Positions 17,610 through 27,211 of a stretch of 64,000 bases of DNA are shown one piece after another. Source of the DNA: JACOTK01 sp963743945 (GTDB lineage Bacteria > Actinomycetota > Acidimicrobiia > Acidimicrobiales > CADCSY01); assembly GCA_963743945.1 (NCBI GenBank), contig CAVURO010000001.1, forward strand, positions 310,001 through 374,000, in the 5' to 3' direction. Every line of letters starts with the position of its first letter. Position 1 is the first letter of the stretch. The notes under the pieces were generated by a model that made no database searches, had not been told where the DNA came from, and worked only from the letters and a program-made list of their open reading frames with translations. Made by a program: the position numbers and the translations under genes.

Positions 17610-18152
17610 CTACAGGTACGTGCCCGGACGATGGCCGTCACCCTGACCCTGGGGCGCACCGCCCGAAGCGAGACCTCGCTGCTGCATCTCCTCGAGCTGT
17701 TGACGAGCGACCATCTGCTGCGCGAACAACGTGGCCTGGATGCCATGGAACAGGCCTTCGAGCCAGCCGACCAGTTGCGCCTTCGCCACCCGCAACTCCG
17801 CCTCCGAGGGCGTCTCCTCGCCGAACGGCAGCGCCAGACGGGACAACTCCCCCCGTAGGTCGGGTGACAGTCCCTCGGACAGCTCCGCTATCGACACCTC
17901 GTAGATCTCGCGCAGCCGCTCGCGGCCCTCGACATCCAGCGGGGCATGGTGGACCTCATCCAGCAGCTGCTTGATCATCGCGCCGATCCGCATGACCTTG
18001 GCAGGCTGGTCGATGGTCTCCATCGGCGGTGTCTCCTCGCCGGCTTTGGCGCCCGCGCCGGCTCCGGGATTCACCACCTCAACCGGCTCGGGCTCTCCTC
18101 CCACGTGGTTGGGGACACCCCCGATTGGCTCTGAATCTTCGGTTGACATCAT
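17610..18152 (-). CDS. bpa: bacterial proteasome activator (Bpa/PafE)
   Basis: 180-aa ATP-independent activator of the actinobacterial 20S proteasome. The central helical domain (MRIGAMIKQLLDEVHHAPLDVEGRERLREIYEVSIAEL, LSPDLRGELSRLALPF, AQLVGWLEGLFHGIQATLFAQQ) matches the ring-forming four-helix bundle. The C-terminus GTYL corresponds to the GQYL tail that docks into the proteasome alpha ring. The disordered acidic N-terminus is typical. Two adjacent ATGs (18152, 18149) follow an AGGATGGG sequence. It implies a proteasome locus elsewhere in the genome. Confidence 0.9.
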   Translation of the reverse strand: MMSTEDSEPIGGVPNHVGGEPEPVEVVNPGAGAGAKAGEETPPMETIDQPAKVMRIGAMIKQLLDEVHHAPLDVEGRERLREIYEVSIAELSEGLSPDLRGELSRLALPFGEETPSEAELRVAKAQLVGWLEGLFHGIQATLFAQQMVARQQLEEMQQRGLASGGAPQGQGDGHRPGTYL

Positions 18153-18182
18153 CGACCCATCCTGCCGGCTTCCCCGCCCGAG

Positions 18183-19286
18183 TCAGCCACGGATGGCCAG
18201 GAGCGGAACCATCATCTCGTCGGCGGTGAGCGAACCATGACGACTCACCAGCCTGAACGGACCCGAATCGGCTGGATCGGCGAACGCCACAGGCTCACGA
18301 GCGGCCAACAGGACGTCGCCCAGCCGGCTCGCGACCGCTTCGCCGACCTTCGGACCGAACCACTCGTCGGCGATGGTCTCCGCTCGAGTTGCCACCCACG
18401 CCTGGTCACCGTGGGCCTCCCTCGCCGCCTCGGCCAGGGCCCCGGCCGCCCCGGGCCTGGCATGCAGCCAACGAAAGCGACCTTCGCCCGACAGAAGCGC
18501 CACGTGTGCCATCACGTCGTCGTCCAGAGCCAAAAGGCGATCGCCCACGTCGACCTGTCCGTGATCGGATGTCACGACCAGGACCGCATCGGCGGGGAGC
18601 GTCGAGGCCACATCGGCCACCAGGCGATCCACGGCCACCAGCTCCGCGTCGAAGTGCTCGCCCAGGCCGAACTCGTGCGCCACCTTGTCCAAGCCCTCGT
18701 AGTACGCGTAGACGAACGGCTCGCCCGCCACCAACAAACGTCGGACCTCCGTCACGAGCGTTGACACCTGCCGCCAGCCGTGGAATCGAATGTTGGACAG
18801 ATGAGCGTCGGTGAATCCGGTGCTGGCGAACTCCGCCTTGGTCACCACCGGAGGTCTCCGACCCCCGAAGGCCGGCCGCAACTGGACGTCCTGGGGCAGG
18901 ATCAGCTTCCGGGCGTCGCCGGCGGCAACCTGCCATCGCAGCACGTTGAGGACGTCACCGTCCATGTTCATGCGATAGCCGATGATGCCGTGTTCGCCCG
19001 GTGGACACCCGACGACCAGAGAGGTCAATGCGGCAGCGGTGGTGGATGGCGCAACGGTGGTGATCTCGTCGCCGGACATCGACGACAACGTCGGGGCAAG
19101 GGTCCTCCGGGAGGCGAGCTGACGGGAACCCAGCCCGTCGATGGCCAACAGGACGATCTGTTTCGCTCCCGCGATCACCTCGGGAAGCCAGACCGGCGGT
19201 GGTACGTCGTGCTGGAGGAGGGCGGGAACGACATTGCTGAGGCACGGACCTTGGTAGTCGGGAAGCACCGGTTCGCTGTCACTCAT
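18183..19286 (-). CDS. alkaline phosphatase-superfamily phosphodiesterase/nucleotide pyrophosphatase
   Basis: 367 aa of the type I phosphodiesterase/nucleotide pyrophosphatase family. Metal and catalytic sites are visible: LLAIDGLGSRQL (first Asp), VAPSTTAAALTSL (nucleophile Thr), YYEGLDKVAHEFG, VTSDHGQVDVG and SRHGSLTADEMMVPLLAI. No signal peptide, so probably cytoplasmic. ATG 19286 is preceded by AGGGA. It lies 30 bp upstream of bpa and likely shares its transcript. Substrate cannot be read from sequence. Confidence 0.85.
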   Translation of the reverse strand: MSDSEPVLPDYQGPCLSNVVPALLQHDVPPPVWLPEVIAGAKQIVLLAIDGLGSRQLASRRTLAPTLSSMSGDEITTVAPSTTAAALTSLVVGCPPGEHGIIGYRMNMDGDVLNVLRWQVAAGDARKLILPQDVQLRPAFGGRRPPVVTKAEFASTGFTDAHLSNIRFHGWRQVSTLVTEVRRLLVAGEPFVYAYYEGLDKVAHEFGLGEHFDAELVAVDRLVADVASTLPADAVLVVTSDHGQVDVGDRLLALDDDVMAHVALLSGEGRFRWLHARPGAAGALAEAAREAHGDQAWVATRAETIADEWFGPKVGEAVASRLGDVLLAAREPVAFADPADSGPFRLVSRHGSLTADEMMVPLLAIRG

Positions 19287-19378
19287 CGTTGTCCCTATCG
19301 ACCATCTTCGGCTCACTTCCAGCATGCCGTATCAACCCCTCGGTGGCGCGCATGGTCACTCGGGCGAATGCTTCGTCC

Positions 19379-19384
19379 TAGCAT
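19379..19384 (+). promoter_or_regulatory. -10 element (TAGCAT) for the Rrf2 gene
   Basis: TAGCAT ends six bases before GTG 19391, with no Shine-Dalgarno between, which predicts a leaderless transcript. Confidence 0.4.
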
Positions 19385-19390
19385 GGCGGT

Positions 19391-19870
19391 GTGAAGGTTT
19401 CGACCCGTGGCGACTACGCAGCCCGAGCGTTGTTGTCATTGACCCTCCACATCGACGCAGAGGCTACCGCAGCAACCCCGACCTCGGTTCGCGACATCGC
19501 CGAGCGCACCGGCTTGCCTCAGCCCTACCTCGAGCAGATCCTGCTCGCGCTCAAGGGCGCAGGCCTCGTCCGATCGAAGCGAGGCGTCGGTGGGGGCTAC
19601 GTCCTGGCACGTCCGCCGGAGGACATCACACTCGGTGAGATCGTCAGCGCCGTGGACGGACCGATCGTCGCCGGGGACTTCGGCCGACCCCACGAGAATG
19701 GGGCCTGTGAGCACGAGGGCCAATGTGTGCTGCTCGGCATCTGGGACGACGTGGGTGATCACATGCGCCGCTTCCTCGACTCCTACACCCTCGCCGACTG
19801 TGTAGCGGCAGCGCGTGGCAATGCCTCGTCGCTCCCCACGACCAGGATCGACGGGTCCTCCAGGACCTGA
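19391..19870 (+). CDS. Rrf2-family transcriptional regulator
   Basis: 159 aa. The winged helix is typical of Rrf2 proteins: MKVSTRGDYAARALLSLTLH, then DIAERTGLPQPYLEQILLALKGAGLVRSKRGVGGGYVLARP. Three cysteines (CEHEGQC, then ADC) sit where IscR-like members bind an Fe-S cluster, suggesting a redox or iron-sulphur sensor. Target genes are unknown. It stands alone, divergent from the phosphodiesterase gene, with a predicted leaderless promoter. Confidence 0.9.
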   Translation: MKVSTRGDYAARALLSLTLHIDAEATAATPTSVRDIAERTGLPQPYLEQILLALKGAGLVRSKRGVGGGYVLARPPEDITLGEIVSAVDGPIVAGDFGRPHENGACEHEGQCVLLGIWDDVGDHMRRFLDSYTLADCVAAARGNASSLPTTRIDGSSRT

Positions 19871-19900
19871 GCACCTTCTCACCACCTGTCGTCCGGACGC

Positions 19901-20836
19901 TCAACTCAGACGGGCCAGGACTGCCTGGAGATCGTCGGGCAAGGCCTCGGCGAACGATATCGACTCACCCGTGCCGGGGTGGTCGAACGACAACTCGGCT
20001 GCATGGAGGAAGGGCCTTGTGGTGCTGAAGGTCCTGCGCACGCCACCGTAGCGATGGTCACCCACGACCGGGCGCGAGATGGCGGCCATGTGCACGCGAA
20101 TCTGGTGGGTGCGCCCGGTGTCGAGCTTGCAGGAGACCAGGGTTGCCTCGATCGGATCGCTGAACACCTGCCTGGTCTCATAGGTGGTGCGCGCCTCCTT
20201 CCCCTGGGCCGATACGGTCATGCGGGTGGGGTCACGACGCGAACGACCGATCGGGGCATCCACCATGCCCCGCGGTGGGTTGAGATGTCCCCACACCAGG
20301 GCGAGGTAGCGTCGATCCACCGTCCGAGCGGCGAGCTGTCCCACGAGCGACCGGTAGGCCTCCTGGGTGCGAGCCACCACCAGCAGGCCCGATGTGCCCC
20401 GGTCGAGCCTGTGGACGACCCCCGGGCGCATCGGATCGCCGACGCCGGCCAAATCAGGGTAGGACGCGAGCAGACCCTGGATCATGGTGCCGTGGTCATT
20501 GCCCGCTCCAGGGTGGACCACCAGTCGGGGCGGCTTGTTCACCACGATGATCTGATCGTCGACGTACACGACGGGCACGCTGACGTCGGCCTCCCCGAAG
20601 ACCCCGAGTTCCGCCACGACCCGTCGGGACAGATCGACATGCAACTCGTCACCTGCGCTGACCCGGGTCGATCGTGTCGACACGACACGATCGCCGATGC
20701 AGACCGAGCCCGTGGCCACCAGGTCGGCGACCTCGGCACGGGAAAGGTCGGTCAGCATGGACACGACACGATCGATCCGTTCGCCGCTGAGGGCGTCGGG
20801 GATCTTCTCCGACCACTGCCCTGGACGATCGGTCAT
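19901..20836 (-). CDS. rluD: 23S rRNA pseudouridine synthase, RluD/RluA family
   Basis: 311 aa. An N-terminal S4 RNA-binding domain (ERIDRVVSMLTDLSRAEVADLVATGSV) is followed by the pseudouridine synthase core with the catalytic Asp in HRLDRGTSGLLVVA, plus YLALVWG and GRTHQIRVHM. Its ATG overlaps the lspA stop (ATGA), a very common actinobacterial lspA-rluD pairing. The exact target uridines are not decided by sequence. Confidence 0.93.
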   Translation of the reverse strand: MTDRPGQWSEKIPDALSGERIDRVVSMLTDLSRAEVADLVATGSVCIGDRVVSTRSTRVSAGDELHVDLSRRVVAELGVFGEADVSVPVVYVDDQIIVVNKPPRLVVHPGAGNDHGTMIQGLLASYPDLAGVGDPMRPGVVHRLDRGTSGLLVVARTQEAYRSLVGQLAARTVDRRYLALVWGHLNPPRGMVDAPIGRSRRDPTRMTVSAQGKEARTTYETRQVFSDPIEATLVSCKLDTGRTHQIRVHMAAISRPVVGDHRYGGVRRTFSTTRPFLHAAELSFDHPGTGESISFAEALPDDLQAVLARLS

Positions 20837-21363
20837 CGGCCGAGCTCCTCTTCCGTGGCGCCACCGGTGTCGGGTTCCCTTGCGCCACCGGTGTCGGGCG
20901 GCCCATCGACATCGCGGCCCGCGGTGACAACCAGCAGGATGGCCCCCACCGAGATGGCGACGTCCGCCACATTGAACACCGGCCACCACTGCAGGTCGAG
21001 GAAATCCACGACCGCACCCCCGAGCAGTCCTCCGCCGACCCGGAAGATCCGATCCGTCAGGTTGCCGAGCGCGCCCCCGACCACCAGGGCCATGGCCACC
21101 CGGGGCCACCGCTCGGTGAGCTTGGTACCCGTACGGAGGAAGAGCATCACGACCGCGATCGCCACCAGGGTGATGAGCGGCGTGAACCGCGAACCGAATC
21201 CGAAGGCCGAGCCCTTGTTCATCACCAGGTGAAGCCGCAGCGTCCCAACGAGATCGATGTCGCGATCGTCGAGGGTGTGCAACGCCCACCACTTGGTGAC
21301 CTGATCGACGGCGACGACCGAGCCGACTATGGCGACGAGGGGCAACCGAGGACGGCTACCCAC
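20833..21363 (-). CDS. lspA: lipoprotein signal peptidase (signal peptidase II)
   Basis: 176-aa membrane aspartyl protease with four predicted membrane segments. The catalytic aspartates are in GNLTDRIFRVG and FNVADVAI; VDQVTKWWA and MNKGSAFG are also family motifs. The C-terminal cytoplasmic tail carries a duplicated PDTGGA, encoded by two identical 17-bp repeats (20858-20874 and 20882-20898). GTG 21363 was chosen because it overlaps the end of the upstream traR/dksA-like gene by 8 nt. It processes lipoproteins such as UrtA of this window. Confidence 0.93.
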   Translation of the reverse strand: MGSRPRLPLVAIVGSVVAVDQVTKWWALHTLDDRDIDLVGTLRLHLVMNKGSAFGFGSRFTPLITLVAIAVVMLFLRTGTKLTERWPRVAMALVVGGALGNLTDRIFRVGGGLLGGAVVDFLDLQWWPVFNVADVAISVGAILLVVTAGRDVDGPPDTGGAREPDTGGATEEELGR

Positions 21364-22096
21364 GCGAACGACCGATGCCCCCACTCTTGCAGCGCACGCA
21401 CAGGGCGGCGTAGGGAAGCGCCCGGAGTCGCTCCTTCGGAATGGCCTCATGGCATCGTTCGCAGACGCCGTAGGTGCCGATATCCATCTTCTCCAATGCT
21501 CGATCGATCTCATCGACGGCACTCATGGCCTGGGCGGAGAGCACGAGATCTCGCTCCCGCTCCACGTTCATGGAGTCACCCTCGCCGGATTCCTCATCGA
21601 ACTGCACGTCCCCCGGCTCGCGATCCGCAGCCAACTGCTCGGCCTCGGCGCGGAGCATGGAGGCCTGGCGAATGTAGTTCTCTCGCTCCTGCAGGAGCGT
21701 CCTGCGCTGTTCCTCGATGAACTTGTCGTTCGCCGCCGACGGCTTCATGGGCGGCACCTTGCCGGACGGCGCCGCCTTGGCGCGCTCCGCCTGCTTCGCA
21801 GGGACAACCTTGCCTGCAGGGACACCCTTGCCTGCAGGCACACCCTTTGCGCCGCCACCCTTTGCGCCGCCACCCGTTGCGCCGCCACCGGCGGGAGGCG
21901 CTTCCCTGGCGGTTGCCGACTTCCTTGGGCGCACGGCTCTCGGCGTGTCCGCCTTCGGCGGCTCCTCGACGGTTTCCGAGCTCTTCACAGGGGCAGCCTT
22001 TGCCGCAGACTTCTTGACGACGGGTGATCCCGCCGAGGTGGACGTCGATTTGCCGGCAGCTTTGCCTGTTGTCCCGGCCTTGGATGCTCGGACCAT
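21356..22096 (-). CDS. TraR/DksA-type C4 zinc-finger protein with Lys/Ala/Pro-rich N-terminal tail
   Basis: 246 aa. The C-terminal half has the DksA/TraR coiled-coil (EEQRRTLLQERENYIRQASMLRAEAEQLA, DEIDRALEKMDIGTYGVC) and a C4 zinc finger CxxC...CxxC (CERCHEAIPKERLRALPYAALCVRC). The first ~120 residues are low-complexity and basic, with short duplications (GGGAKGGGAKG, VPAGKGVPAGK) encoded by 15-bp repeats. Such tails occur in actinobacterial relatives. It probably modulates RNA polymerase. First gene of the traR/dksA-like - lspA - rluD operon. Confidence 0.85.
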   Translation of the reverse strand: MVRASKAGTTGKAAGKSTSTSAGSPVVKKSAAKAAPVKSSETVEEPPKADTPRAVRPRKSATAREAPPAGGGATGGGAKGGGAKGVPAGKGVPAGKVVPAKQAERAKAAPSGKVPPMKPSAANDKFIEEQRRTLLQERENYIRQASMLRAEAEQLAADREPGDVQFDEESGEGDSMNVERERDLVLSAQAMSAVDEIDRALEKMDIGTYGVCERCHEAIPKERLRALPYAALCVRCKSGGIGRSRG

Positions 22097-22199
22097 GGTC
22101 TCACCACTTCCCGGTCGACAAAATGGTGCTGAAGGGTACCATGACCCGACTCGAGTCCCACCGGACCGGCCGATCGCGCGGCACTCCCTGCTCGGGCCC

Positions 22200-22205
22200 T
22201 ACGCT
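22200..22205 (+). promoter_or_regulatory. -10 element (TACGCT) for ileS
   Basis: TACGCT directly abuts ATG 22206 and lies six bases before ATG 22212. A transcript starting at the usual distance would be leaderless from 22212. Confidence 0.35.
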
Positions 22206-22211
22206 ATGGGC

Positions 22212-25200
22212 ATGTCGCTCGGTCCCGTTGGTCCCTTCGACCTTCCCAATCTCGAAGAGCAGGTCCTGGCACGTTGGCAGGACCAGGACCTCCTTGCGCG
22301 GATACGAAAGATGCGCGCCGGAGCCAAGCCGTGGATCTTCTACGAAGGCCCTCCGACCGCCAACGGACGCCCCGGACTCCACCACGTCTGGGCGCGGGCC
22401 TTCAAGGATCTCTATCCGCGATTCCAGACCATGCGCGGCCACGATGTGCCCCGAAAGGGCGGCTGGGACTGTCATGGGCTACCCGTCGAGCTCGAGGTGG
22501 AAAAGGAGCTCGGCTTCACCTCCAAGAGCCAGATCGAGAGCTACGGGGTCGCGGCATTCAATGAGCGCTGTCGGCAGTCCGTGCAGCGCTACGTCGACGA
22601 CTGGGCATCGCTGACCGAACGCTCCGGCACCTGGATCGACACCGATGCAGCCTACTGGACACTCGACAACAGCTACATCGAGTCGGTCTGGTGGCTGGTC
22701 CGGCAGTTGTGGGACAGGGGCCTGCTCTATGAGGGTCACCGGGTCTCGCCCTACTGCCCTCGGTGTGGCACCGCGCTGTCCAGTCATGAGATGGGCCAGC
22801 CGGGCGTCTACCAGGACGTCACCGATCTCTCCGTCTACCTGCGGTTCCCACTGCGGGATCGGGACGCCGACCTGATGGTGTGGACCACGACACCCTGGAC
22901 CCTGCTCTCCAACGTCGCAGCCGCCGTCGGCCCGGCGATCACCTACGTCCAGGTTCGCGTCGGCGACGGCCGCGATCTGATCATGGCCGAAGCCGCCGCC
23001 GAACGATTCTTCGACGACGAATCCGTTCGGGAGGAGGTTTGGCGCGGTGTGGGCACCGACCTGGTCGGTTGGCGTTACGACCGCCCCTTCGACCTGATCG
23101 CCATCGACGACTCGGCGCAACGCGTCGTGGCGGCGGACTACGTGAGCACCGACGACGGCTCGGGCATCGTGCATCTCGCCCCGGCATTCGGTGAGGAAGA
23201 TGCCTCGATCGGTCGAGCCGAGGACCTGCCCGTGCTCAACCCCGTCGGCCCCGATGGAACCTTCGGTCCCGATGCCGGTCCGTTTGCCGGCATCGGCGTC
23301 AAGGCCGCGGACCCGGCGATCATCGCCGACCTCGCCGATCGAGGACTGCTCGTGCGCACCCAGCCCTACCTGCACAGCTACCCGCATTGCTGGCGCTGCA
23401 GCACGCCGCTCATCTATTGGGCCAAGACGTCGTGGTTTGCCCGCACCGCCGAATACCGGGATCGCCTCCAGGACGGCAACGAGACGGTCAGTTGGCACCC
23501 CGAGCACATCAAGGCCGGTCGATTCGGCAAATGGCTGGACGGCAACGTCGACTGGGCGTTGTCCCGCGATCGCTACTGGGGCACGCCGCTGCCGATCTGG
23601 CGATGCCACCGCGGCCACCACACCTGCATCGGCTCGGTCGCCGAGCTCAGCGCGCTGACCGGGAGGGATCTCACCGATCTCGACCTCCATCGGCCGTTCG
23701 TCGACGACGTCACCTTCGCCTGTCCCGAGGCGGACTGCGGCATGCAGGCCAATCGCCTGGAGCCCGTGCTCGATGCCTGGTTCGACTCGGGCGCCATGCC
23801 CTCGGCCCAGCATCACTACCCGTTCGAGAATGAGGAGCTCTTCAAGGCCTCGTTTCCGGCCGACTTCATCTGCGAGGGGATCGACCAGACACGTGGCTGG
23901 TTCTACACCCTGCTCGCCGTCAACGCCCCGATCTTCGGCTCAAGCCCCTACCGCAACGTGGTCTGTCTGAGCCTCATCGTCGACAGCGAAGGCCAGAAGA
24001 TGTCGAAGTCCAAGGGCAACGTCATGGATGCCTGGCAGATCTTCAACACCTACGGGGCCGATGCCCTGAGGTGGTACTTCTTCTCGGCGGGGCAACCATG
24101 GACACCTCGGCGGGTCTTCGAGGACGGCATCCGCGAGGCAACCCGTCAGTCGTTGCTGACGCTGTGGAACGTCTATTCGTTCTTCTGCACCTACGCCGAC
24201 CTCGACGGGTGGACCCCAGCGACCGATCGTTCTGAGGGGCCGGCCACGACCCACCTGCTGGACCGATGGGTGCTCAGCGAGCTCGATGCGACCGTTGTCG
24301 AGGTCACGGATGCCCTGGAGGGGTTCGATGCCCTGCGGGCGACGACGCGCCTTGCCGGCTTCATCGACGACCTGTCGAACTGGTACGTGCGGCGGTCACG
24401 ACCACGCTTCTGGGGTTCTTCCGACGAGAACGCGTATGCAACGCTGTATCGCTGCCTGGTCGTGACCGCCGAGTTGTTGGCCCCGTTCTGCCCCTTCCTC
24501 GCCGACGAGATCTGGACCTCGCTCACCGGTGAGCTCTCGGTCCACGCGACGGACTGGCCCACCCCCGACGGTTCTGCTGATGCCCGACTCGCCGAGGAGA
24601 TGAAGTCGGCGCGCCGCCTTGTCGTGCTGGGTCGCTCGGCTCGCACCGACGCGAAGACCAAGGTCCGTCAGCCCCTGCGCCGGGCGCTCCTGCTGCACCC
24701 GGGAGTCACCTTGAGTGACGAGATCAAGGCGGAGATCGCCGACGAGCTCAATGTCAAGAGCCTCGAGGAGATCGATACCCTGAGCGGCCTCGTTCGCTGG
24801 ACGATCGTGCCGAACTTCCGACTCCTCGGCCCGCGCCTCGGGCCACGGGTCAACGACATCAAGGCGGCGCTCGCCGGCGCCGACGGCTCGGCGCTGCAGG
24901 TCCAGCTCGAGGCGCAGGGATTCATCGAGATCGCCGGCGAGCGACTCGGAGCCGACGAGGTGGAGATCAGGGCGGAACGGCACGGCGAGTTCGCGCTTTC
25001 CCAGGAAGGAGCCTGGGCCGTGGCGCTCGACCTCGAGCTCGACGACGAGCTGCGCATGGAGGGTCTCGCTCGAGAGCTTGTCCGCTCGCTGAACGATCTG
25101 CGCAAGGAGCAGGGTTTCGAGATCGCCGATCGCATCGTGGTGCGCCTCGGAGGCAACTGCGCAGGTCCGGGCCGCGGTCGACCGTCATCGCTCGTGGATC

Positions 25201-25335
25201 GCCGCGGAGATCCTGGCGACATCGTTGGACGATCTCGATGCCGATGGCACGCAGGGGATGGAGCGCGAGGTCGACGGATCACCCGTTCAGGTCGTCATCA
25301 CCCGTGCCACTGTGCCCGGGGCCATCGAGGCCTGA
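22212..25335 (+). CDS. ileS: isoleucyl-tRNA synthetase, with an apparent frameshift near the 3' end
   Basis: Class I synthetase charging tRNA-Ile, about 1040 aa if corrected. The HIGH-equivalent is PPTANGRPGLHHVWAR; KMSKSKGN is the KMSKS loop; CPRCG and the anticodon-binding region are intact. After GFEIADRIVVRLGG (about base 25155) the frame runs into an aberrant 110-residue tail ending at 25532. The next frame from about 25162 reads QVRAAVDRHRSWIAAEIL, continuing to ...PGAIEA and a stop at 25333-25335. One extra base between about 25150 and 25163 explains this. Because the gene is essential, a sequencing error is likely unless a second ileS exists. ATG 22206 is an alternative start. Confidence 0.93.
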
Positions 25336-25432
25336 ACCCTGCATCCTCAAGGTCTCCGCAAGGAGTCGACGAACCAGACGCACCCACCGGGGTGGACCAT
25401 AGCCGTCACTGCGCCGAGGCCCGAGACCGGCG

Positions 25433-25876
25433 TCAACCTCCGGCGATGAGCGCGAGCAGCCGGGGCCTCGACCGCGCGATCTCATCGCGGAGGAGTCGTT
25501 CGAGCGGCAATCCGAACCTGGTTCCGCCGTAGTGGAGACGCATCGTGAGGCGGCTGCCGTCGTTCGTCTCCTCGACGCTGCCCTCGAGGACCCATGGCGA
25601 GTGGCTGCGCCCGTCGAGCTCCGCGCGCTCGAAGCGGACGAACGACGGAGCGTCGCACGTGGTGCGCACCATCCGTAACCGTTTCGAACGAGCGAGAGGA
25701 CCCAGGCGCGCCCGCAGATCCACCGCCCAGGCCGGACCGGCATCGCCATCGGCCCCCTCGGTGGCGACCGCTCGCTTCACGATCTCCAACCACGACGGGT
25801 ACAGCGCCAGATTGTCGATCCAATCGAACAGCTGCTCCGGGGCACAGGGGGCGTCAAGCGCCGAAGTGACGTCCAC
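25433..25876 (-). CDS. SRPBCC (START/Bet v1-like) family protein
   Basis: 147 aa of the polyketide-cyclase/dehydrase type: an N-terminal APEQLFDWIDNLALYPSWLEIVKRA helix-strand, a central beta sheet (SRLTMRLHYGG) and a final long helix (PLERLLRDEIARSRPRLLALI). The family binds small hydrophobic ligands; the ligand here is unknown. GTG 25876 is preceded by TAAAGT five bases away, fitting a leaderless transcript. Converges on ileS; the frameshifted ileS tail would overlap it by about 100 bp, further evidence that the tail is artefactual. Confidence 0.8.
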   Translation of the reverse strand: MDVTSALDAPCAPEQLFDWIDNLALYPSWLEIVKRAVATEGADGDAGPAWAVDLRARLGPLARSKRLRMVRTTCDAPSFVRFERAELDGRSHSPWVLEGSVEETNDGSRLTMRLHYGGTRFGLPLERLLRDEIARSRPRLLALIAGG

Positions 25877-25974
25877 GACTCACTTTACCCACGGACGGAG
25901 CGAGGACCACCCCACGACGGCAGCGTGAGCGGCCCGTAGGTCCCTGGGTCGCTCACGTTGTGCCGTTTCGATTC

Positions 25975-27090
25975 TCAGTACCCCGTGACGAGCTCCGGAC
26001 GAACGTCGAGGTCGACATCACCGGAGACGCCAACCGGACGGTCGCCGAGCGAATGGAACTCGGCGAGCAGGTCCTTGCCCTTCGGGTGCTTCGACAGTGC
26101 CAACTCGACCTCACTCAGGATGGCGGCGCGGTTGAGATCCTCCATCGTGCTGAGCGACTCCTTCATCGACTGATCCCACATCGTGCCGATGATCTCGCTG
26201 CCTGGGTACTTCCTGCCCGACGTGCCGATGAAGGTGCGGTCGCGCATCTCGGTCAGGCTGGTACGCAGGTACTCGACGTGAGGCGCCTCATCCTGGCGGA
26301 TGAACGACACCAGGCGGGCGGCCTCACCGTCGCCTGCCGCGAATTCACTGTCCGACAACAGATCCTCCGACCACGCAAAGACGTGGTGAGCCTTGATCTC
26401 GACGAAGAGCACGCGCAGCATTGTTGAGATCAACATCTCGAGGCCCATGTCGAGGTCCGGCTGCGCACGTCGCGCCAGGAAGCGCTCACGCGCCGAGGCC
26501 GGATCGGCCATGTTCACCCCACCGATGCCCATGCGCTCCAACATGTTGGACGTCTCGTCCTGGGTGACCGGATTCTCGAACGCGATGTCGCGCACGGCGT
26601 ACCACATCTGCATGTGCCCGGCCACGTCCTCGAAACCCGCCTCATCACGGGCATGTGCCTCGACGAGGCCGAGGCCGAGGTGCCGGGTCGCCGTCCCCCT
26701 CAGGTCCTCCTCGAAGAAAGGCTGCATGTCGGCGGGGGCCAGGTAGCGGATCATGGCGCCGAAGCCCTCGACGGTTCCGATACGGGTCAACGCACTGATG
26801 ATCGGGTCGCGCACGCCGTTTCGCAGCAGCAGGCGCGCCTGTTCGAGGTTGGGATAGTTGCCGGGCCAGGTCTCGATCGGGGCGTGGAGGATTTCGTTGC
26901 CGAAGACCTCCCGGTGATTCGCCTGCCATGCCAGCAGCGCCGGCGCCCTACCCGCAGTGCGCGGTGAGAGGTACGTGCCGTCATCGCCAAAACCGCCGTG
27001 GCACACGACCCCCCCGATCACCAGAGGCTCGGCAAACCTGTGGTCGGCCAAGATCTCCTCGGTGGTGTAGTCGAGCTGTGCAGTTCCCAT
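25975..27090 (-). CDS. uncharacterised all-helical protein, possible di-iron ferritin-like
   Basis: 371 aa, not assigned to a named family. It is rich in helices and carries spaced Glu/His clusters: LGLGLVEAHARDEAGFEDVAGH, LFVEIKAHHVFAW and FIRQDEAPHVEYLRT. The last two resemble the ExxH pairs of ferritin-like di-iron proteins, so a metal oxidase or oxygenase role is possible but unproven. ATG 27090 is preceded by a strong GGGGGGAG site. It is divergent from a TetR gene across a region holding a TATAC-N6-GTATA operator candidate, so it is the likely regulatory target. Confidence 0.6.
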   Translation of the reverse strand: MGTAQLDYTTEEILADHRFAEPLVIGGVVCHGGFGDDGTYLSPRTAGRAPALLAWQANHREVFGNEILHAPIETWPGNYPNLEQARLLLRNGVRDPIISALTRIGTVEGFGAMIRYLAPADMQPFFEEDLRGTATRHLGLGLVEAHARDEAGFEDVAGHMQMWYAVRDIAFENPVTQDETSNMLERMGIGGVNMADPASARERFLARRAQPDLDMGLEMLISTMLRVLFVEIKAHHVFAWSEDLLSDSEFAAGDGEAARLVSFIRQDEAPHVEYLRTSLTEMRDRTFIGTSGRKYPGSEIIGTMWDQSMKESLSTMEDLNRAAILSEVELALSKHPKGKDLLAEFHSLGDRPVGVSGDVDLDVRPELVTGY

Positions 27091-27161
27091 GTGATCTCCC
27101 CCCGTCATCGCCATGCCGCTCGATGCAGCGTGGTCCTCATACGACAAATCCTGGGGCGAGT

Positions 27162-27179
27162 GTATACTGGTTGGTATAG
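27162..27179. promoter_or_regulatory. TetR-type operator candidate
   Basis: TATAC (27163-27167) and GTATA (27174-27178) form an inverted repeat with a 6-bp spacer between the divergent 27090 (minus) and 27212 (plus) genes. The form is typical of TetR-family operators in actinobacteria. Confidence 0.5.
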
Positions 27180-27211
27180 CTTTTCAAGGGTCAGGCCGAT
27201 CACGCCCTACC

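Noticed and set aside
14017..17646. Long plus-strand open frames opposite dnaE
   Set aside because: Shadow frames caused by GC-rich codon use; DnaE motifs are complete on the minus strand.
22097..22211. T-box riboswitch before ileS
   Set aside because: Only about 115 bp separates the divergent genes, no T-box or specifier stem is visible, and a -10 box abuts the start.
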